Origin: Miltoncostaea sp050249835
GTDB lineage: Bacteria; Actinomycetota; Thermoleophilia; Miltoncostaeales; Miltoncostaeaceae
DNA length: 64,000 nt
NCBI GenBank assembly: GCA_050249835.1
Contig: JBFWPT010000009.1
Coordinates: forward strand, 23,027-87,026
Direction: 5' to 3'
The translations under genes and the position numbers were made by a program. Below, in pieces: positions 58,526 to 64,000 of the stretch. How positions within the stretch are numbered: the first letter of the stretch is position 1; each line of letters starts with the position of its first letter. The notes beneath the pieces were generated by a model that was not told the origin of the DNA, did not search any database, and worked only from the letters and a program-made list of their open reading frames with translations.

Positions 58526-58684
58526 TGTCCCGAGTCGGAAATTGCGTGGCGGTTCCCGGCTGCATCCCATCGCGAGGCGGCGTCCTCGGCCCCGGCGATA
58601 GAACCACTATTGCCGGGGATCTGCGTCCTTGCCTCGCGGGGGATTCGCTCGGGAACCGCATACGAACTTCCGACTCGGGACACT
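58524..58684. repeat. Palindromic MITE-like element, long copy
   Basis: 161 bp from AGTGTCCCGAGTCGGAA to TTCCGACTCGGGACACT. The two arms are imperfect inverted repeats of about 55 nt (58524-58578 and 58631-58684), sharing GCGGTTCCCG and CGCGAGGC segments. The centre folds as its own hairpin: CCCCGGCGATAG (58590-58601), loop AACCA, CTATTGCCGGGG (58607-58618). The right arm shares GATTCGCTCG, GAA and CATACG with the short copy at 12894. The left end overlaps the TAG stop of the transpeptidase gene. Confidence 0.7.
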
Positions 58685-58689
58685 GACCG

Positions 58690-59480
58690 GTGCTGCCGCT
58701 GCCCGATCCCGATCCGTCCGACGGGGTCGTGCGCCTGCGGCGCCTGCGCCCGGACGACGAGGACGCGATCGTCGAGGGCTGCCGCGACCCGCTGACCCAG
58801 CTCTACACGCGGGTCCCGACCCCGTACACGCCGGAGGACGGGCGGGCGTTCATCGCCGGGGCGCCCGGCCGCCGGCTGCTGCGCGAGTCGATCGACATGG
58901 CGATCGCCGCGGAGGGGGNNNNNNNNNNNNNNNNNNNNNNNNNNNNNNNNNNNNNNNNNNNNNNNNNNNNNNNNNNNNNNNNNNNNNNNNNNNNNNNNNN
59001 NNNNNNNNNNNNNNNNNNCTGACCCAGCTCTACACGCGGGTCCCGACCCCGTACACGCCGGAGGACGGGCGGGCGTTCATCGCCGGGGCGCCCGGCCGCC
59101 GGCTGCTGCGCGAGTCGATCGACATGGCGATCGCCGCGGAGGGGGAGGACGACTCCCTGCTCGGCGTGATCGGCATCGTGATGGACCGGCACGACGACGA
59201 GCGGGGTGAGATCGGCTACTGGGTGGGCCCCTGGGCCCGCGGCCGCGGGGTCGCCGGACGCGCCCTGGCCCTCCTGTCGCGCTGGGCCCTCACGGAGGGC
59301 GGCCTCGTGCGCCTCGACCTGCAGGCGGCGCTCGCCAACGAGGCCTCCCTGCGGACCGCCGAGCGCTGCGGCTACGTGCGCGAGGGCATCCTGCGCCAGG
59401 CCTGGTTCCGCGGCCCGGAGCGCACGGACATGGCGTACTTCTCGCTGCTCTCCGGGGACCTGTCCGGGGCTCCGGGCTAG
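58690..59480 (+). CDS. GNAT-family N-acetyltransferase (RimJ/RimL-like), disrupted by an assembly gap
   Basis: The frame is interrupted by 100 N with an identical 127-bp stretch on both sides. Removing one copy plus the Ns (227 bp) leaves a continuous 187-residue protein. It has VVRLRRLRPDDEDAIVEGCR at the N-terminus, EIGYWVGPWARGRGVAGRAL (acetyl-CoA-binding RGxG) and LQAALANEASLRTAERCGYV (N-x-x-S-x-x-x-x-E-x-x-G). It acetylates an amine, often a ribosomal protein N-terminus, in this subfamily; the actual substrate is unknown. As it stands in the window, the gene model is an artefact-lengthened form. Confidence 0.8.
58919..59018. other. 100-N scaffold gap
   Basis: Exactly 100 N. The 127 bases before it (58792-58918) are the same as the 127 bases after it (59019-59145). 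This is how a scaffolder joins two contigs that share a terminal 127-mer. Confidence 0.95.
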
Positions 59481-59506
59481 TCTTGTCCGCCTGAGAGGGG
59501 GTGGGC

Positions 59507-59833
59507 GTGGCCGGAGGAGAGGGCGGCGGGTCGATCTGGGAGGACGGTCTGGGCCGTCACGACGACGACGCGCGCGTGTTGTGGGAGGGCCGTGAGGACC
59601 TCACCGACGACCCGCAGTCGGTGCGGTACGGCGACGGGAAGGGCGCGCGCGTGATCGCCCAGGCGGTCGTCGCGGGCCCGGCGTTCCGCGACCGCCCCCA
59701 TGTGGACGTGCTCATCTCGGAGGGGCTGCGCCCGGTGTATGCCCGGCTCACGCCGGACCAGGCCCGCGCCGTCGCGACCCTGCTCGCGCGGGCCGCGGAC
59801 CGCGCCGACGCGGAGGGCACCGAACCCGCGTGA
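59507..59833 (+). CDS. Small hypothetical protein
   Basis: A 108-residue soluble protein (IWEDGLGRHDDDARVLWEGR, VISEGLRPVYARLTPDQ-like C-terminal region ending ARAADRADAEG). I do not recognise it; it looks like a small alpha/beta domain followed by a helix. GAGAGGGG lies 6 nt before GTG 59507; GTG 59501 is also in frame. Codon pattern is typical for this genome. Confidence 0.6.
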   Translation: MAGGEGGGSIWEDGLGRHDDDARVLWEGREDLTDDPQSVRYGDGKGARVIAQAVVAGPAFRDRPHVDVLISEGLRPVYARLTPDQARAVATLLARAADRADAEGTEPA

Positions 59834-59894
59834 GCCTGCGGATGGCCGCGCTCGCCGGTGGATCGGGCCCCCCGGCCCCCCTATGGTGCCCGGG

Positions 59895-62654
59895 ATGACG
59901 CCCCGTCGCCTGACGGACCTGCCCGCGGGTGCCCTCGCCCGCGCGCTCTTCGAGGCCATCCCCGACGGGGTGCTGGTGCTGGACTCCGAGGGCATCGTCG
60001 TGGACGCCAGCGAGACGCTCTGCGCGATGCTGGGCTACCCGCGCGACGAGATCATCGGCCGCGCGCCGCCGCACCCGTGGTGGGTGGACGGGATGCTCCC
60101 GCTGGAGCCGCGCCGCTTCACGGCGGCCTCGGCCCGCCAGGCGCCGGCGGTGCTGGTGCGCCGCGACGGCACGACGATGCCCGCGACGGTGCGCACCGTC
60201 GGCCTCGGCGGCGCCGCCGACGGCGGGGGGACCGTGGTGGTGGTCGGGCAGACGCCCACCGCGCCGGGGCTCCCCCCCGGGGACGAGAGCTACCGCGCCG
60301 TCGTCGCGGCGGTCCACGAGGGGGTGGTCGTGCACGGGCGCGACGGGCGCATCGTCTCCGCGAACCCGAGCGCCGAGCGCATCCTGCGCGTGCCCGCCGA
60401 CGAGATCGTGGGCCGCGACTGGGCCCACTGGGACGCCGTGCGCGAGGACGGCTCGCCGATCCCGCCGCACGAGAACCCCTCGACCGTCGCCGCGCTCACC
60501 GGCCGGCCCCAGGTCGACGTGGTCATGGGCATCCGCGCGCCGGACGGCGAGACGCGCTGGATCGCGGTCAACGCCGAGCCGGTGGCCGGCCCGGACGGCG
60601 ACGTGGTCTCGGTGGTGGCGAGCTTCTCGGACGTCGAGGTGCGGCGCCGCCGCGAGGAGATGGTGAGCCGGCTCGGCCGCATCCTGGAGCAGTCGCGGGA
60701 CGAGGTGCACGTCTTCGACTCGAAGACGCTGCGCATCGTGCAGGCCAACCGGGCGGCGGTCACCAACACCGGCTACTCGATGTCCGAGCTGCACACGATG
60801 ACCCCGCTGGAGTTGCTGCCGGAGCTCGACCCGGACGCGTTCGCGTCGATCGTCGAGCCCCTGCGCACCGGCGACGTCGAGCGGGTGCAGTTCGAGACCA
60901 TCCACCGCCGCCGCGACGGCACCACGTACCCGGTCGAGGTGCGGATGCAGCTCGTCGGCTCCGAGTCCCCGCCGGTCATCGCGGCCGTCGTCCTCGACAT
61001 CACGGCCCGGCACGCGGCCGAGCAGGAGCTGCGGGGGAGGGAGGCCGAGAACCGGCGCCTCGCCGACGAGCAGGGCGCGCTGCGCCGGGTGGCCACGGCC
61101 GTCGCCCTGGAGGACGACCCGCAGTCCGTGTTCGACCTCGTGTGCGAGGAGGCCGTGCGCCTCCTGGGCGCCGCCTCGGGCGGCCTGGTGCGCTTCGAGA
61201 GCGGCCGCACGGCCGCGGCGGTGGGGGCCTGGTCCGTCCCGAACTCGCCCGCCACCTTCGCGGATGGGGAGTCGCTCGACGGGGAGGGGATGGCGGGGCT
61301 CGTGGCCCGCAGCGGCCGCGCGGCCCGCATCGACGTGCGCCAGGACGAGGACGGGCGGCACGACGTCTCCGTCGCGGCCCCGGTCCGCGCCGGGGAGCGC
61401 CTCTGGGGCGCGATCGGGGTGAGCGGCATCCCGCGGGAGCGGGCGGGCGCCGACAGCCCGGAGCGCCTGGGGCGCTTCGCCGAGCTCGTCGGCATCGCCG
61501 TCACGACCGCCGAGGCGCGCACCCGGCTGGCGGACCTCGCCGCCACCGACCACCTGACCGGCCTGGCGAACCACCGCACCTTCCAGGAGCGGCTCGTGCA
61601 GGAGGTCGTGCGGGCGTCGCGGCACGGCCGCCGCTTCTCGCTGGTGCTGCTGGACATCGACCACTTCAAGCGGGTCAACGACGACCTCGGCCACCAGGTG
61701 GGGGACGCCGTCATCCGCGAGGCCGCGACCCGGCTGGGCGCCCTGGCGCGCGCCGGCGACCTCATGGCGCGTGTCGGCGGCGACGAGTTCGCCTGGCTCA
61801 TGCCCGAGACGGGCGGGATGGAGGCCTGGCGGGCCGCGGACCGGGCACGCGAGGCGATCTCCGCCGACCCGTTCCCCGGCGTCGGCACCCTGACGATCTC
61901 CGCGGGCGTCTGCGACCTGGACCAGGCGCCGCAGCACTCCGAGCTGTTCCGCCTCGCCGACGGCGCCCTCTACTGGGCGAAGCAGCACGGCCGCGACGTG
62001 GCGTTCCTCTACTCGCCCGAGGTCGTGGAGGTCCTGTCCGACGCCGAGCACGCCGAGCGGCTCACCCGGCTGCAGGCGCTCCAGTCGATCCGCGTCCTGG
62101 CCCGCGCCGTGGACGCGAAGGACCCCTCCACCCGCCAGCACTCCGAGCGCGTGTCCGAGGTGGCCCGGGTGCTGGCCGGCGCCCTCGGCTGGTCCACGGA
62201 CGACGCATCGGCCCTGCGCGACGCCGGGCTGGTCCACGACGTGGGCAAGATCGCCGTGCCGGACGCGATCCTCTTCAAGCCGGACCGCCTCACCGACGCC
62301 GAGTTCACGCGCGTCCGCGCCCACGCGGCCCTGGGGGCCGAGATCGTGGCCGACGTGCTCTCAAGCGCCCAGGTGGCCTGGGTGCGCGGGCACCACGAGC
62401 GCTGGGACGGCGCCGGCTACCCGGACGGCCTCGCCGGCGACGGCATCCCCGAGGGCGCCCGCATCCTCACCCTCGCCGACGCCTGGGACGTCATGACCTC
62501 GGCGCGCCCCTACGGCGAGCCGCTCTCCCGCGAGGACGCGCTCACCGAGTGCCGCAAGTGCTCGGGGCGGCAGTTCTGGCCGGCCGCGGTGGCCGCGCTG
62601 GAGCGCCTGGTGGCCGACGGGGAGCTCCCCGACGGCCCCCCGCCCGCCCCCTAG
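59895..62654 (+). CDS. PAS(3)-GAF-GGDEF-HD-GYP bifunctional c-di-GMP protein
   Basis: A 919-residue soluble protein. Three PAS-type domains at about 15-125 (AIPDGVLVLDSEGIVVDASE), 135-255 (VHEGVVVHGRDGRIVSANPS) and 260-375 (RDEVHVFDSKTLRIVQANRA), GAF at about 390-540, GGDEF at about 545-710 (A-site GGDEF, I-site RAGD) and HD-GYP at about 730-895 (STRQHSERVSEV, GLVHDVGKIAVPDAI, HHERWDGAGYPDGLAGDGIP). All catalytic residues are present. It is the closest paralogue in architecture to the 40062 and 50625 proteins. The ATG follows a CTATGGT -10-like box rather than a GCCGAT motif. Confidence 0.9.
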   Translation: MTPRRLTDLPAGALARALFEAIPDGVLVLDSEGIVVDASETLCAMLGYPRDEIIGRAPPHPWWVDGMLPLEPRRFTAASARQAPAVLVRRDGTTMPATVRTVGLGGAADGGGTVVVVGQTPTAPGLPPGDESYRAVVAAVHEGVVVHGRDGRIVSANPSAERILRVPADEIVGRDWAHWDAVREDGSPIPPHENPSTVAALTGRPQVDVVMGIRAPDGETRWIAVNAEPVAGPDGDVVSVVASFSDVEVRRRREEMVSRLGRILEQSRDEVHVFDSKTLRIVQANRAAVTNTGYSMSELHTMTPLELLPELDPDAFASIVEPLRTGDVERVQFETIHRRRDGTTYPVEVRMQLVGSESPPVIAAVVLDITARHAAEQELRGREAENRRLADEQGALRRVATAVALEDDPQSVFDLVCEEAVRLLGAASGGLVRFESGRTAAAVGAWSVPNSPATFADGESLDGEGMAGLVARSGRAARIDVRQDEDGRHDVSVAAPVRAGERLWGAIGVSGIPRERAGADSPERLGRFAELVGIAVTTAEARTRLADLAATDHLTGLANHRTFQERLVQEVVRASRHGRRFSLVLLDIDHFKRVNDDLGHQVGDAVIREAATRLGALARAGDLMARVGGDEFAWLMPETGGMEAWRAADRAREAISADPFPGVGTLTISAGVCDLDQAPQHSELFRLADGALYWAKQHGRDVAFLYSPEVVEVLSDAEHAERLTRLQALQSIRVLARAVDAKDPSTRQHSERVSEVARVLAGALGWSTDDASALRDAGLVHDVGKIAVPDAILFKPDRLTDAEFTRVRAHAALGAEIVADVLSSAQVAWVRGHHERWDGAGYPDGLAGDGIPEGARILTLADAWDVMTSARPYGEPLSREDALTECRKCSGRQFWPAAVAALERLVADGELPDGPPPAP

Positions 62655-62710
62655 AGGCGCCGGCCCGGCGGGGTGGGATAGGTTCGCCCCACCGCGACGA
62701 GGGGGGAGCG

Positions 62711-63436
62711 ATGGACCTGAAGGGCAACTCCGTCACCTGGCTCGGCCACGGCACCTGGCTCTGGCAGACCAGCGAGGGCAAGCGTCTCCTGATCGACTGC
62801 TGGCTGGACGCCAACCCGGCCACGCCGGACGCCTACAAGGACCCGGCGGCGCTCGGGCTGGACGGCATCCTCATCACGCACGGCCACTTCGACCACATCG
62901 GCGAGGGCGGCACCGAGGCGCTGCGGGCGATCCAGGGCAGCGGCGCGGCCACGTTCGCCCAGTTCGAGCTCGCCGTCTACCTGGGCGGCAAGGGCGCCGA
63001 GGTGACCGGCTTCAACGTGGGCGGCACCGTCGAGGTGGCGGGCGTCCAGGCCACGATGGTGCAGGCGAACCACTCGAACGGGATCACCCACGACGACGGC
63101 TCGATGGTCTACGCCGGCGTGGCGGCGGGCTTCATCCTGCGGTTCCCGGACGGCCTGGTCGTGTACCAGGCGGGCGACACGGACGTCTTCGGCGACATGG
63201 CCCTCATCGGCGACATGTACGAGCCGGACGTGAGCGTCCTGCCGATCGGCGACTTCTACACCATGGGCCCCGAGGGGGGCGCGGTCGCCGTGCGCCTGCT
63301 CGGCGCGACCCAGGTGCTGTGCGGCCACTTCGGCACCTTCCCGGGCCTGCCGGGCACGCCGGCGCGGCTTCGCGAGCTGGTCGGGCCCGGCGTGGACGTG
63401 CCGGACCTCTCCCCGGGCGACTCCTTCGGGGGCTGA
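62711..63436 (+). CDS. UPF0173-type metallo-beta-lactamase-fold hydrolase
   Basis: A 241-residue MBL-fold protein: VTWLGHGTWLWQT, ILITHGHFDHIGEGG (HxHxDH), TMVQANHSNGIT, VVYQAGDTDVFGDM (metal-bridging Asp) and VLCGHFGTFPGLPG (terminal His). This matches the UPF0173/YtkL family of metal-dependent hydrolases with unknown substrate. GGGGGGAG precedes the ATG. Confidence 0.9.
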   Translation: MDLKGNSVTWLGHGTWLWQTSEGKRLLIDCWLDANPATPDAYKDPAALGLDGILITHGHFDHIGEGGTEALRAIQGSGAATFAQFELAVYLGGKGAEVTGFNVGGTVEVAGVQATMVQANHSNGITHDDGSMVYAGVAAGFILRFPDGLVVYQAGDTDVFGDMALIGDMYEPDVSVLPIGDFYTMGPEGGAVAVRLLGATQVLCGHFGTFPGLPGTPARLRELVGPGVDVPDLSPGDSFGG

Positions 63437-63460
63437 GGCTGAGGCCCCGCGCCCCGGGCG

Positions 63461-64000
63461 CTACCGGCCCTCCGCCCGCGCGCGGAGGGCCGGCAGGGCG
63501 GCGTCCACGACGACGTCGACGAACTCCGGGGTGACCGCCTCGCGGCAGACTAGGGCGCGGTAGAAGAAGGGGCCGGCGAGCAGCGCCGAGGCGTCCTCCA
63601 CGTCGAGGTCCGCGGGCAGCTCGCCGCGCTCCACGCCGCGGGCGAGCGCGTCGGTGAGCGGCCGGCGCCGCTGGGTGATCGTCGCGGCGTGCAGGCGCTC
63701 GAGCTCCGGGTCCCGGGCCGCCGCGTCCAGCAGGGAGCCCATCGCGGCCGCCCAGTCGGGGTCGCCCAGCTTCGCCGCGAGGCCGCCGAGCACGGTCCGG
63801 AGGTCGTCGCGCACGGAGCCCGTGTCGGGGTCCTCCGACGGCGGGCCCGAGCAGATGCCGAACGCCTCGACGAGGAGCGCCGCGCGGCTCGGCCAGTGGC
63901 GGTAGATCGTCGTCTTGGCCGCGCCCGACCGGGCCGAGACGGCCTCGATCGTGACCCCCGCGAAGCCCTCCTCGGAGATCAGGTCGGCGCACGCGTCGAG
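63461..64000 (-). CDS. TetR/AcrR-family transcriptional repressor (5' end missing)
   Basis: The gene starts beyond position 64000. The visible 179 residues begin LDACADLISEEGFAGVTIEA and VSARSGAAKTTIYRHWPSRA, a TetR helix-turn-helix (VSARSG-x-x-x-TIYRHW). The rest is an all-helical ligand domain of the TetR_C_11 type (LLAGPFFYRALVCREAVTPE). It is a ligand-released repressor; the target is unknown and may be the gene divergent from it, outside the window. Confidence 0.88.
   Translation of the reverse strand, partial: LDACADLISEEGFAGVTIEAVSARSGAAKTTIYRHWPSRAALLVEAFGICSGPPSEDPDTGSVRDDLRTVLGGLAAKLGDPDWAAAMGSLLDAAARDPELERLHAATITQRRRPLTDALARGVERGELPADLDVEDASALLAGPFFYRALVCREAVTPEFVDVVVDAALPALRARAEGR
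63464..63493. terminator. Hairpin at the convergent end of two genes
   Basis: CCGGCCCTCCGC at 63464-63475 and GCGGAGGGCCGG at 63482-63493 form a perfect 12-bp stem with a 6-nt loop. It overlaps the last codons of the TetR gene and lies 27 nt after the MBL-hydrolase stop, so it could stop transcription from both sides. Confidence 0.45.

Noticed and set aside
58792..59145. A true tandem duplication inside the acetyltransferase
   Set aside because: The identical 127 bp flank a 100-N scaffold gap, and collapsing them restores a normal-length enzyme.

Overview
The window looks like chromosome of a very high-GC (roughly 75% by eye), non-streptomycete actinobacterium. GTG starts are common. Many -10-like hexamers lie only 6-10 nt before the start codon, so leaderless mRNAs are likely. 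Gene families (SOS-controlled dnaE2/imuB, imuB followed by a DUF6504-type gene, PPi-type phosphofructokinase, GPGGQ-RRDHAETR type ArfB) fit Actinomycetota. I would guess class Thermoleophilia, but that is inference, with no rRNA or marker tree available here. I see no tRNA, rRNA, CRISPR array, transposase gene or prophage.

Layout. 1-9.9 kb: a Fur-type regulator (partial) divergent from a ferritin-like gene, an Fpg/Nei glycosylase, then a tightly overlapped biosynthetic operon deoC-hisIE-trpE-trpG-trpD-trpC-methyltransferase. A flagellar-type lytic transglycosylase, a thioredoxin-like protein and a CcmH protein follow. 9.9-19.2 kb: a GGDEF/HD-GYP protein and an HDOD-LuxR protein, then a WxL/DUF916 cell-surface operon whose last gene is a membrane GGDEF protein. 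19.2-31.6 kb: mixed housekeeping genes (DUF72, terpene-cyclase-fold repeat protein, ErpA, CAP protein, thiolase, PlsC), a two-component system and a chemotaxis-type receptor. 31.6-40 kb: the SOS mutasome genes dnaE2 and imuB, separated by a DUF5519 gene with a SoxR-like operator, a mobile-element relic, membrane proteins and an amidase. 40-64 kb: three large GGDEF-HD-GYP proteins plus one GAF-GGDEF protein, interspersed with topB-arfB, PPi-phosphofructokinase, PAP2 phosphatase, two L,D-transpeptidases, small hypothetical genes, an MBL-fold hydrolase and a partial TetR regulator.

How the genes may work together. Six proteins with c-di-GMP synthesis or degradation domains lie in about 53 kb. 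Several of them, together with the WxL operon and the flagellar-type transglycosylase, are preceded by a motif of the form T(A/C)A(A/C)-N15/16-GCCGAT, which resembles promoters of the FliA/SigD/WhiG (sigma-28) class. This suggests one motility-type sigma regulon joining c-di-GMP turnover to a cell-surface WxL system. It is the most interesting hypothesis in the window.

Other unexplained structure: two copies of a palindromic, MITE-like element that each begin on the stop codon of the upstream gene; a five-copy intergenic repeat with a CAAGTGGAAC-type core; and a 100-N gap flanked by an identical 127-bp sequence. That duplication is almost certainly an assembly artefact inside an acetyltransferase gene.
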